A stretch of 64,000 nt of DNA from Dipylidium caninum (lineage: Eukaryota; Platyhelminthes; Cestoda; Cyclophyllidea; Dipylidiidae), in contig QEYB01001314.1 of the NCBI GenBank assembly GCA_017562135.1, forward strand, positions 62,001-126,000, read 5' to 3'. The translations under genes and the position numbers were made by a program. This document shows positions 10,750-22,379 of the stretch, one piece after another; within the stretch, counting starts at the first letter, position 1; the number at the start of each line of letters is the position of its first letter. The notes below the pieces were generated by a model that saw only the letters and a list, made by a program, of their open reading frames with translations, was not told where the DNA came from and searched no databases.

Positions 10750-13700
10750 TTACCAGGGAAATGGTGCCTTCTCGCGCAGCAGTCGAGAGCCGTAGCGCTG
10801 CCACTCGGTAGGGGTCAACCAGAAATCCGAAATGCAGTCCGTATTAAGCATGAGTCTAGCTCCTTGCCAGGCGAGATTAGAGACACCCTGGGGTCGGAGA
10901 AGCACTTCCACAGTCATATCATCCCCCACGAGGCTGTGGAGCTCATGAGTTAACCATTTGGAGAGAAGGAACCCGCCAAGGCCAATTGCTCCACCACCGA
11001 CGAGCAGAATGCAACCGAATAGACGCTGACGCAGTTGATCTCCCTTAGGGTCGGTGGTACCATCAAGACCCAAGGATTCTGAATCAAGTGCTGACGCAGA
11101 GGCAGCGGCTACTGCTGCCTGTCGAATGGACCATGCTACTGCTTCTGCGAGGTCGTCGAACGAGGAGACCTTCTAGATGGCAAAAACGCAAACGAATGAC
11201 GTTTCAGGCCTCCTGAGAGTTACCGCCTTTTATTCACCAATTTTACCATTAAAGTTATGAATAAAATCAAGGAAAGTTAATCAAGTAGTAGAAATGCGGT
11301 AAAATAATGCCAGAGACCCAACTAGATTCAAACAAGAGTGCTTAGTATTGAACATCACAAAGGCTATGAAGATGATGGAAACTCTCGGGTCTGATAAGTA
11401 GATACTCACTCCCCATTCACCAAGTAGACAGTCAACTGTCATTACACCATCTTTGTGATCAAGCCAGGCACTGCACTAGAAGTCTTCTATTATCATAGCA
11501 GACGAGTGAATGAGTCAGTAGGCAATGAAGTAAATGACCGAATCTGTATCAGAGAGAATCAAATACACCTTGAAAAAGGGGGCGTTGGGGTGAAGGCAAC
11601 AGAGCCAGTAAATACAGGGTCAAAAATGACAGCGAAAAAGAGGGAAAAGGGGCACGATGGACGAATTCGACCATTCCAATTAAGGAGTTTAAAGGACAAA
11701 AGAAGAAACCCTATTATATAGGTACAAATGTCCTGCTATAATGCCTTGAAGTACAGTGGGTGTGTGCGTTGGTCTTGACTCAATTATCTATCGTCCCTGC
11801 TTGGAGGCGGAATAAAGTGGAGTTTGGAGACAGAAGGGCGGCCCAAAATTAATCTAATAGCCAAATTCTTCCTAAATGAGCTCCGGCGGATAATTAGCAA
11901 TAAGCAATAAATTATTGTCGTGTAATCAATGGGAATAAGAATTCATCAATGTCGGATTAAAAGATTAATTCATATTTATAGCGACAAAGGAACAGAATTC
12001 AGCCCCAAAGACTGCACCTGGGCAAACCTGACACAAGTTTTAACTGCGAAAAGCGAGATTCTAAGCTTATACCAGGGTTCAGAGTCTAGACAATTATCCA
12101 TGAATCAGCGGCAGACAAGTAGCGAACGACGAATAATATGTTGTCGATATTTACATTGTTGTTCAGGTGTTGACTAAGTGATTCGAAACATGCGGTGGGA
12201 AATTGCTAGGACCAACACCCTTTACTCCCACAATAATACGTTTCTATCTTCGTGTACCATAATTTGTTTTATACATATAAAGAAATCGTACTCTCTGGGG
12301 AGATAAGGCAAAATAATTTACCATGAGATCTCACGGAAAAGGGAAATCGTGGCAGATTATGTTTTCATTCTTCTTCCATGTCTTCCGGCAAAAATGTAAA
12401 AACAAATTATCTCATCTAAAGATAACTGTATACTAGGTAGGTGAAATGATAATAAAGTAAGGCAAGATCATAAATGGATAGATTTTTTTTTATTTTCATC
12501 CTGATTATTTTGCCTACGCCAGGGGGTTTAGAATCGCATAAACAGAAAATCAGATGTAGTTGATCGTTGAGCTATAACTACTTTTGACTTAGAACCCAAA
12601 ATGAGCAACTATTAACTCAGACTAAAAGGATTGTAGGTAGCAAATGGCGAGAATCATATAAAATCCATAGAACCCAGATAAATGGTTAAGAAAAAGAGCA
12701 TGATGTAAAAAGGTGGCAAATTTTAAGAGAAAAGATATTTAAGGAAATTCGAAAGGCATTTAAAGATAAGTGGAAGTGAACAAACCGAAACTTTCTGACT
12801 CCTGATTTCAAAAACACCCTCATCACTTCGACCAGGAACGAGGTCACCATGCAGCTTTCGCCTTTTCTCTCTCACAGTCATGGCACAGTAAACCTCATCA
12901 AAAGGATCATCTGGCTCAGGTGCGTCAATTGCCGGTATCTGGTAGTCCGGCAGAAGACCACGTGATTTAGGGAAATAGGGTGCCAAATGGGCAGTGAGGA
13001 GGGCTGTGAGAGGTAAGACTACTCGTCCGGAGGCTAACTCAATGTTAATCTCCACTGAGGATACTGGTTCTAGTGGTTTGTTCTTCATGCGAGTGATGAT
13101 AGCGCTGTCCGCATCAAACATTGCGTTGAAAAGAAACCTCATGTCCTCGAAAGATCCATTCTTTGTGCCTCTTTAAATGTAAAAAAATTGTCTGTTATTT
13201 GCAACTTCGCTTGAAAAAAAAATTACTTCAATATATCAAGGAGGTCGGGTTTATCTTGACCATAAATCTCCAGTGTGGTGCGAAGAGCTTGAAAACAGTT
13301 TTTAACGCCGATGGGCAAATTGACTCGAACATCGGCCAAAGAAATGCCCTCATCAACGCAGGAAATAGAAGTTTTTTGGAAACCGAAGTCGATAACGCAA
13401 GCGGACGGAAGTCCCACACCATATGTAGCACAGACACTAGCCTGTTGCACCACCACTCGCGAGAAGCGAAGATCCAATAAAGCATATTAATTATTTGGCG
13501 CACCTCCCGGCGAATGAAGATGTCCTCGATCACGAGAATGACTGAATAGTGATGAAATGTCTCCCTTGATATGTTTAACTAAGAAGAATTACAAAAAAAA
13601 TTATTGCAAATTATGCCAGAGATCGGAGGATTTCGATAAATGCAAGACACAATTGGTGTAAAATGTACGGATTAAAGCTCTGCATAATGCTCATCAAATG

Positions 13701-14756
13701 TTTTTTTTTTCAATAATTACCCAGTTGAGTTAAAGATTCATAAGATGTAAAGAAACAAATTCAAACTTTACCTACCGCCAAACTAACCCTTTTACTGCTC
13801 GATAGTATCGAATAACGATTTTGAAGGCAATTTAGGGATAAAAAATATCACTCACATGTTTCTCCAAAGCATACACCCACATGTCCTCGAGATTTCGAAG
13901 GTTTAGAGACGGAGAATACAATTTGTTGAATTGGCCGTTTACGATCGGCCACTGGAGTTGATAGCCACAATCGAAGCCTCTTTGGAGGCCACTAAGAAAG
14001 GGAATAAAACTTCGCTTGGGAAAGTTCGACAAGTGTTCTGAACCAGTGATATCCGAGTTTATGATCTTGTAAAGCTTGTTTTCAATGACGAAGGAGTCAG
14101 GATGAACAGAGGAACCAAAGTGACTGAAGACATTGACATCAAGCTTTGTTTCAAAGGTAGTGACAGGGGATGCAGAAATTAAAGCAGGAGTCGTGCCTGA
14201 AAAAGCATCCCTGGATTCACGAGCTATACAATGAAGAAAGAGCTTAGGCTCTTCATCCGAGGCAACCCCAATGCGTAAAAATGTTGAGCCAGGTTGTATG
14301 ATGATGGTCCTGCAAAGCGCCCTTTGATACTTTGTCATTTTGAGGTCGTTGGGCGACGCGGCGACCTTGGTATTATAACGAGGACGAGTAGCATCAACGC
14401 CAATGAAAGGTTTTACATCTCATACCCCTAACTGAGAAAGTTATGGTCAAAAGGCCTATAAGTGACACTACAACCACCATACTCATTTCGATAATTGGAA
14501 AGTTAGCATCTTAATGCGTGCTTTTCGTAGGATTTATCGGCATTTAGTTTTAACTTGACAATAAAGACTTTTCCTCTTTTCCACACGCAGTCACAATTTC
14601 AGAATAAAATATTAAACCCACCTTGCTGCCTGTCATACTGCGTTTTTGGTTAGATAATGGAATTTTCACACGACCAGGTCGCCTGTTTTCGACGGCGGGC
14701 GTATTGCAGAATCCGAAAGATACACTCCTCAAACGACTGACCAGATTCGGCTCCAT
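10750..14756 (-). CDS. ACTR8: Actin-related protein 8 (INO80 complex subunit), with one apparent 1-base deletion
   Basis: ARP8 is a nuclear actin-fold subunit of the INO80 remodeller that helps bind linker DNA and nucleosomes. Minus-strand exons: 14756-14622 and 14365 (both inferred from GT/AG and phase) to 13856; 13578-13227; 13170-12792; 11172-10750. Diagnostic stretches are IIIQPGSTFLRIGVASDE (actin phosphate loop), HYSVILVIEDIFIRREVRQI, VCATYGVGLPSACVIDFG, DDPFDEVYCAM, CILLVGGGAIG, and the terminal EWQRYGSRLLREKAPFPW. Length is about 599 residues, close to animal ARP8. Near 13483 the frame jumps: the 352-bp exon must be 353 bp to keep phase with both neighbours, so one base is missing. 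This looks like a consensus error. The 1.6-kb intron 11173-12791 holds nothing I can identify. The first exon (14622-14756) is the least certain part. Confidence 0.9.
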
Positions 14757-16364
14757 TAGTGATACTTAGGAGTTTTTATCCTAATTCTAACCACCGAGCT
14801 AAACCAAAAGTGACCAGAATATTATCTACCAACTGGTAACGCCTCGGTTTGTCATATGAAACCTTTTTCTGCAAACATATAAAGGACCTTACGCGACTGG
14901 CGGTTTTCGGACCTTGAGTCCTCGATCACTTAAATGGTACGCAAAATGGCTACAGTCTAAATTTCAAATAATGGCATGTATTTTCCATAAGTCTCCACCT
15001 ATTGTGCTTTCTATAAATTTGTGGACAGTGTCGTTTTCGCATTGATTGTAACGCAAATAGCCATCTTGGTAATTCATTGCTCAGATCAAAGACGGTTCGT
15101 GAACAAGCAAAAAATTAACGTAACTTTCTCAGAATAAACTGTGCTAAAAGAGATTGTCGGAGCTAAATCAACTTGTGAAGCTTTTGTTCAGGGATTCTCA
15201 ATTATATGGTGTGATAATCGCGACCAACACCAGTGCTTGTTTCGTTACATTTGAGATATTTTAGAGATATGATTCCAGACATTCTCTTCTTCGTAAGTTA
15301 TCTTTTACGCTGACATGAAATTGGGCCTACAGACAATTATTCAGTACACAATTTCTGGCTTCTTATTCACTTAACACAGGAGCTTAATAGTGCCGAATGC
15401 TAAGACGTGAAACAAATGCACAAAAGCCCAAATGTGTGCGTTCTCAACCGGAAGAGAGCATACTAATAGCCTTATACGGCCCCACTCCGACTTGTTTTAA
15501 TTAAGCGGAGGCCAAGCATCTCTTCCGAAGTCTTTGCTGTTAGTGATACGGTTCTAGTTTGGAACCAGAGCTTTTGTTTGAATTTGGCCCTGTCCGTACA
15601 CTTGAGTCTTACTAAAATAACGGTCTTGCTTATGGGTGACCTAAAAGGCCTCATTCTGACTCTCACAGGATATATTAAGTTCAGCTTCCTCCAGTCTATA
15701 TCAGAATGAAATTCATCTCTTTTGACTCACCAAAAACTCTGGAAGCTTTGCGCCCGCTTACTCCCCATCTAAGCTCAACAGTATTCACTTCTTGTAAAAC
15801 CTACCAGAGAGGTATATCTTAGACACTCTAGGTGACTTATATTTCTGGTACTTTTCATTAATTCAAGACAGTAATATTTAGCTCTAACCTAAACAGATAT
15901 TTTAAATACAATTCTGATTTTTAAGCAATCCCTTAAGTGAATATGGCCTAGTCTAACAGCAATAATTTCGCGCACCTGGGTGAGGTGCACAACTTGTCTG
16001 GTCTAAATTCCCACGTAAATTTCTACGCAACGTCAAGTGAATTCTCGTAAACGTATTCTCAAAAGTAGTAGAAGTGCGAAAAAGGGCGCTATGCAAAGAG
16101 AAATCGAAAAGCGTGGTGGGATGCGGAGAAAGGTTTTTAGCCTCATAATAAAGTGTGTTAAAACGTTATACTACATACATGTTTAGAAAAATTTGTTACT
16201 TTTCCTTTATTCAACAACTTGCCTCTATTTTATGCATTTAGTAATCTTCAAGGCACCCATATAGCGCAAATCCATGATTGGTTGTTGCTTTTGCTCTCAA
16301 ACCATTGGATCATAGCGCGTCTTGGTTATGCTACTCAAATTATCTTAAACATCACAATTCAGCG
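14757..16364. other. Divergent intergenic region between ACTR8 and the C1q-like gene
   Basis: About 1.6 kb with only short open frames that do not resemble any family and lack a consistent splice structure. It must hold the promoters of both flanking genes, but I see no clear TATA element or other landmark. Confidence 0.4.
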
Positions 16365-18655
16365 ATGGACAGGTTCCTGTTTACTGGTATTCTTGTTGCA
16401 ACAGTCTTATTAACATCGGAGGCCGATGACCTGGTCTTTCAAGCCGGCAAGGCGTCTAGTCCGGCGTGCTACTTTCAACTCGAATGCACGGGCAAAACTC
16501 CGCAGGGAGTGGAGAAGGTGCGCGTTCCGATCCGCTCTGCCCAAGGTCCACCCGGCCCCAAGGGGGACAGAGGTCCGCGGGGACTTCAGGGTCCCATGGG
16601 CCCTCCCGGTACGCATTTACATCTCAAGACTTGAGATTGCCTGTCAAGACGCGTTGGTGAGAGATCTCCCTTCTCTCTCTCTTACTTAAACCGAATTCTT
16701 AGCTCAGTATGATACTCAAATATGGTAAACAGAGTGGCACCAGTTCTACTTTTTATAAAATTGTAGGAACTAGAAATAAAAGAGTAATACGCGATTGATA
16801 GTAAAGTGAGCAACTACTAAGGTAACTTGCGAAGCTGCAATTTGTTGTATCAAGTTTTACCTATCCCTACAATTTCACCGAATTGAGGCTGACTTATTTA
16901 AAAGTACGAGGTCAAAGTATACGAAAATAATCATTAGTTCGTTTAATCAAATGGACCCTATTTCTAATCAGACCCACTAAATCAAATTAAAAAGACCAAA
17001 CTAGAATCTCTTCTTACTGCCAAAATCAACTCGATACACCATGTGACTAATAGAAGTGCCAATCAAACGAAGCTACCAAGAATTTGCTCCCCCTATTGCA
17101 TTTCCCGAGATCCTGGGACACGCAATACGACCATTTGTCCAACTCCACCAGCTAGTCTTAAACAGGCCAAGAAGCTGACTTTCCCTTTTTCAGACTGCAG
17201 ATCCTTTGCGCTAACTACAAGTTTGCGTGTTCTGCTACAATTAAACCGATGTGACATTTGCTTTAGGCCAAAATATAACTCGATAAAAACTGGAGTTAAC
17301 CGAGCAACTATATCGTTTCCCATTGGCAAAAAGCGGCCCCCTGCTACCTTCTAGTGGAAGAAAAGGGATGTGTAGATTAGGAAAATTTCGAGAGGATTAG
17401 ACTCCGAGATTTGAGCGGAATAAGGAATTCTAGAATGGGGCCTAAGCCACGTCAGGCCATACAACCCAGCCATTTAAAGAGGCCGCCTTCACTGCTGAAC
17501 GGGCACATTTTGGTAAAGAATCAAACAAGAGGTGGGCCTCCTGAAAATATTTACCATTCTTGACGTTCAAGACATGGTTCTAATCTATTTCTTAGTTGGG
17601 AACGGTTTAACTGCTCATGTGATTTCGATGGGTGTTCGCAGTTAGCTGATTTGTTGAGGACATAGCCACCAACGCAACGTTGTCTTCCTCACTATCGCCA
17701 TCAGGCATCACGTCCTCCTTAATCTGCTCTGAAGTTTTAGCTGGACACACCAGGACAGGGAAATTAAAGGCAATTTGGATGAAACTGGAGTCTTAAAAGC
17801 TGTGAGGACACATCGGTCCCCTTCATTTTAGCCTCCTGTGGTCATCGATTCTTTCTCTACATTTCCCTAAGCTCACTTCACTACATCAACCAAATCACCG
17901 TCGACATTTGTTATTATACAATCACGTAAATCATAGCAACTTCACTTCCACCGCTTTAGGTCCACCCGGACCTCCCGCAAAAACACCACCTCTGAAAGTG
18001 CAGACGGCAACCAATTCACAGATCGCCTTTTACATCGGCCTTTCACAGAACATAGAACAGGTACCGGTTGGAGACAACTGTCAACTTATCTTTGACACCG
18101 TAATCCTTAATGTTGGTGGCTTCTACAATGCCACCAATGGCGTTTTTACAACCAAAGTTAGCGGGGTTTACAGCTTTCTTCTGGTTGTATCAGCCCGCAG
18201 TTATGAGAAGGTGAGCCCAGTTGTACTTGGCCAATTTATTTCGTTCACTTCCAATCTTACAGTAGAGGTAATTGGTGATCCGAAATGCCTTCCCATCTTC
18301 TCACTCCATCTTTTGAAAATTTTTCTCAAATCCTCAGTTGCCTCTATTCTTGAGTGAAATCAGACGGCTCTTGGGAAGATCAGTTAGACTATGAAACGGG
18401 ACCAGTTTTACCGCGTTGTGTAATGCTTGTCTCCTTTAGGCAAGTGCGTGGCTTATGTTGAATGATCAGAAAGTTCTTTCCGCGTGGTGCGAGAGCAAGC
18501 CATGGGCGAGTACAACAAATCAGGCGATTCTTCAACTGAAACAGGGCGATGAACTCTGGCTGCAGTGCAGTAAGGAAGCCTACCACCTCCATGGATACCT
18601 ATACAGCAGCCTCTCGGGCCACATGCTTTTTCCTACGTCAGAAGATGCTGAATGA
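16365..18655 (+). CDS. Secreted collagen-like / C1q-domain protein
   Basis: Three exons, 16365-16608, 17960-18210 and 18440-18655, join in phase (1/1, 0/0) to 236 residues. The ATG at 16365 starts a signal peptide (MDRFLFTGILVATVLLTSEA). A Cys pair follows, then nine Gly-X-Y triplets that run across the first splice junction (QGPPGPKGDRGPRGLQGPMG continuing into PPGPP in exon 2). A C1q head comes next: IAFYIGLSQNIEQVPVGDNC, VGGFYNATNGVFTTKVSGVY (family hallmark GxYxxxTGxFxxPxxGxY) and, at the end, LKQGDELWLQ. C1q/TNF heads trimerise and the collagen stem templates the trimer, so an extracellular trimeric ligand-binding protein is expected. Domain assignment is firm; biological role is unknown. 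Intron 1 (16609-17959) contains open frames that I regard as chance. Confidence 0.9.
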
Positions 18656-19527
18656 CAGAAGATGGAAAAAATTCCGCCTCACCCACCACTTACAGATCGT
18701 TTCACAATATGGTCATAGAATTTTCATGTAGAGAAATCCCCACCACGCCTCACTCGATTCAGCACTTGCCATTATCAGAGTAAATGTGACTTCGGTTGTA
18801 GAAAACCTCGACTGGTACCTTTAGCAAGTACATTGAATCGCCTGCGTAATAAAGCGAGATTTCAGAATGACGGTAATTTTCTAAGATGTCAATGTCAAAA
18901 AGCGTTTGGCAAAGGTCTTTTTATAAACTAGGAGTGATCAGTGATCAGAGTCAGTGGTTTGAGTTGAAGAGCTTGGGATAAATAGGTGATTGGAGAGACC
19001 TGCGATTCATTTGAATGAATAAAATTCCAGTTTTTTCTTTATTCTGGTCCGCTAGGAGGCGCATTGAAGATTCTTTAACTCAAGTGACAAGTGAACAATC
19101 ATCCGTTGGCATTATGCTGACGATGTCCACCGCGAGTGAATTTGGACGATGGTGAAGGCGTTTAATAGCCAGCCAATGACAGTGTCATAAAGTGATACTT
19201 GGGGTGGCGCTGTTAGTGTACTTCGAGGAAAAGTGTCCTCATACCAAATAACACCCATGAACTCTAAATAACATTTCCACTTCTCTTGATTTGTTTATAG
19301 TTACAACAATACAAAGAGGCGCCAGTTTGTTTAAAATAATGTATGCATAAAGGGAAGAACATTAGAGATAACTATAGACGCTATTATTCATTAGGAAAGT
19401 CCCGGCACCAAGAAAAGCAAAACAACATTCTTTAAAAAAGAGGTTCATTCATGTGGAGGTTGAAGAGGTGAGGAAAAGTCGACTCGCAAACAAACATACC
19501 GACCAAGAGTCAACTTCCCGTTTGAAT
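18656..19527. other. Convergent gap between the C1q-like gene and the tetraspanin
   Basis: It contains the 3' UTR of the C1q-like gene (see the poly(A) signal at 19018) and, from the other strand, the tetraspanin 3' UTR. No coding segment is supported. Confidence 0.4.
19018..19023 (+). terminator. Candidate poly(A) signal AATAAA of the C1q-like gene
   Basis: An AATAAA lies 363 bp after the C1q-like stop codon and before the convergent tetraspanin. It is the canonical hexamer, but no transcript evidence is available and the motif is short. Confidence 0.3.
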
Positions 19528-20441
19528 TCACTTAACTTCTGTTTCCGCCTCGTCATTTATCACCTTGGCCAACATTATCGAGGTATTCACAATCGCCGCG
19601 AGGAGGAAAAAAATAGACCACAGGAGACTAGCCCCGAAGTAATGAAATCTCTCCTGTACCATCTCTACAAATGCCACTCGACAAGCCTGATAGATGAAAG
19701 AAGTGTCCCATGTATGTCGTATATTGCTGTCAGTATCGTCAACGTACATTACTCACTTTTTTGTGGGCGATGTCAATTGTACATTTCCTCTCTAAAGTAG
19801 GACAACACCCGGGAGATAGCGCGGCAGGAGGATAAAAAGTTGTTCCGTTGAATCCACAACACGAATACTACCAAAACTAGCCCAATTCGCGGATCGACTT
19901 ACTTGATTTTCTATCAGATACACCGCTTCCATACCTCTGATTGTTTCGAATCCGCTTTGGTATATTTTCTGTAGATTGGTATCAACCCATTCTAACAGGA
20001 TGCCTGGCTGAAAGCGAGCAACCAAAATGTATATAATGTTTTACTTAAAGCCGTTTGAGTAGATAGTGTTGACAGTGAAAAATAAGGGAAAATACTCACA
20101 TTTTTTGACGTTGAAATGAGTTGAACGGCGACTGACATCAATGTTATTATAAGCACGCAGAGGCTTGTGATGTACTAGGGAGTTGAAAGTATTGCTTATT
20201 ATTTCTTACCGATATGAAGCCACATTTCCCCTTTTTTTGTAAGCATTGGAAGGAGGAGAGACTGACGATCAAACCAAGACCGCCTGCCATAAATATAATG
20301 ACCGACGAAGTGGCGTAGTCGTTGGGTGGCGCGGCAATTATATCGTTGATGATCAGAGACAGCACAATTCCAATCACAATACACCACCAGAAAACACACT
20401 GAAACACGTTAAGTGTCAATATTCTGCGACAGTTCGCACTT
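19528..20441 (-). CDS. Tetraspanin (first coding exon not found)
   Basis: Tetraspanins are four-helix membrane organisers, major tegument proteins in flatworms. Minus-strand exons: 20441-20210, 20174-20100, 20007-19903, 19867-19757 and 19686-19528 (stop TGA). All junctions agree in phase; introns of 35, 92, 35 and 70 bp. Exon 1 carries TM1 (CVFWWCIVIGIVLSLII), the small loop and TM2; exon 2 is TM3 (LCVLIITLMSVAVQLISTS). The large extracellular loop has the diagnostic CCG (YSCCGFNG) at the start of exon 4, then PGCC, KC and a last Cys (ACRVAFVEMV): six Cys in all. TM4 is ASLLWSIFFLLAAIVNTSIM. The Cys-Cys-Gly sits directly behind a micro-intron, so simple ORF calling misses it. No ATG precedes TM1 in frame, so a short 5' exon must lie further upstream. 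Confidence 0.88.
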
Positions 20442-22120
20442 CTTAAATTTATGTAACTTGGTTATGTGATCACTGTTGCCTATGGGACCTATAATTTTAA
20501 GAATGCTCCCCGTTACAATCTTGATCGATCTACACGGAAGAACGCCACTTGAGCAACTTGTAAATTTGCTCCGCTTAACATTATAAAAACGAAATAAATA
20601 CAGGGGGTTTCGAAGATATCTCAGTTTAATTTCACATTTCGCGCATAAACTAGGGGCCTTGTAGCTGTTTTTTAATAGTACCGACGGGCCTGGCCTTGGT
20701 GTACTCTAATACCGTGTGCCATTTGGGTAACAAACGTAACAACTCTTGTGTTAATGAGGCTTCATAAGATCTCTCATGCTATTTGCGAAATTTTTACGGA
20801 GCGACAGGCTGTACATCCCGTATTTATAACATAAATATGTGGAGGCTTAAAGAACAAAATTGTTCTGTAATCTATAACTACTCTACGTTGGTGAAATTAG
20901 AATACTTAAATGCGCATCACGCTGCAGATTTGTTATCCCATTTCAAGGAACTTGGCTAAACTTTTCACAAACTTCTTAGGTGTTGCCGCCCCTACCTTAT
21001 GGCATCCTAAATTTGATCTCAATCTGGATTTCTTAAAAATAGCTTCATGATCTATGCTGAATTTCCCGAAATTCCAAGGCCATATGTGAATCAGTAGGTA
21101 TTAGAAAAGACGTCCACAATTCCGTCGATCTTAAATGACACGAATGAAAATTTGATTTCCTCGCTTTCGACATTCATTGTTTGTCAAATAGGAGTCCCTC
21201 GTTTAAATTTCGGGAGTTTTGATTATCTAGATGTGTCATTAGGGTGCTTTAACATGTATTTTGGTAAAAATTCCTTTTAATGATCACGCGGTTGCTCTTT
21301 ACAAATATCGACAGTAACCCTGTTGCCACTCAATTTAACATTAATTAATCTGTCAATTAAAAGTTCTTGCGACTTATCTTCCGATCACCATCTTCCGTTC
21401 ACTTGCTTTTTGTCTGAGCTAATTCGCAGATTCCTCGGTCTATTTGCAGCATTCAGATGTAGAATTTACCACTGGGATTCAATCGGGTCGTATTATTCGC
21501 AATTTAGGAGAAGGCGCGGTGGAAGAGTGTCTAGGTAATTCTATATTGTCACTTAATTCTTTGATCCATAACTATACCCGAATTATGAATCAAACGACTA
21601 CCACCAAAATCAGAGTGATTTAGGTCCGGGAAGTGTGAAATGATAGGTAGGGGAGGGTGGAAGTTAAACCAGATACGTTAACTTACAATGACCATCGTAT
21701 TGAGTGCAATTGCAGCAGCTCGAATCCACGAAAGTTTCACACGAAAGAAGTATTGAAATCGCATTATTTGTTTATTCGTGGATCCTCCCGGCTGCTATCC
21801 CGTTTTCTTGAATTACCGAGCGAATGGCACGTCTATTCGTTTGTGTTAGTGCGCGCATCTGCGCAAATGGTGATGTTGAGGAAAACTTAAAGCAGCTTGC
21901 AGGCTGCTTTACCTTGCTGGTATCTGCGTTGTGCGTGTGTGCATGACCTTATTTGCATCACCCATGAGGAGGCCATCACACTTTACGTTAGTGCTAGTTA
22001 TTCACCAGGGTAGGAGGAGGCGAAGGGGAAGCGATTTGCGAATTGTAGGTCTATGCTTCCTCTACTACCTCCTAACTTAAAGGGAGCTGATCTCTCTATC
22101 TTGACAGTTGAAATCTACTC

Positions 22121-22379
22121 CAAGGCGTCAATGTGGGATTCGTAGACACCACGCCTTGACGTCGAATTGTAGTGGAACAATGAGGCTTCTGTCCTTCCTC
22201 TACTGTGACGACCTCACGTATTTTTAATTTGTTTGAAGTAGATTTATGCTGCGTAGCTCAGCCTACTCGACAGTGTTCGAGTTATATAAATGCTCGCTGT
22301 AAACCGCATTCGGTTTGGGCTTATGTTGGCTGACAGAGGTCTCCCCCGAGATAAGGGTAGCGCAACTACCATCCCTCGG
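22121..22379. other. Compact patch with inverted repeats and a TATA box
   Basis: Within 260 bp: CAAGGCGT (22121) paired with ACGCCTTG (22151), loop about 22 nt; a TATATAAA box at 22283-22290; and a GC-rich hairpin at 22346-22379, where CCGAG...GGGTAG faces CTACC...CCTCGG around a 5-nt CGCAA loop. No ORF accompanies it. It could be a promoter plus structured leader, a small structured RNA, or a decayed terminal repeat of a short retroelement. None of these is proven by sequence alone. Confidence 0.35.

Noticed and set aside
17043..17354. Open frames on both strands within intron 1 of the C1q-like gene
   Set aside because: They lie between exons that join exactly within a Gly codon of the collagen repeat; no acceptor/donor pair keeps phase.
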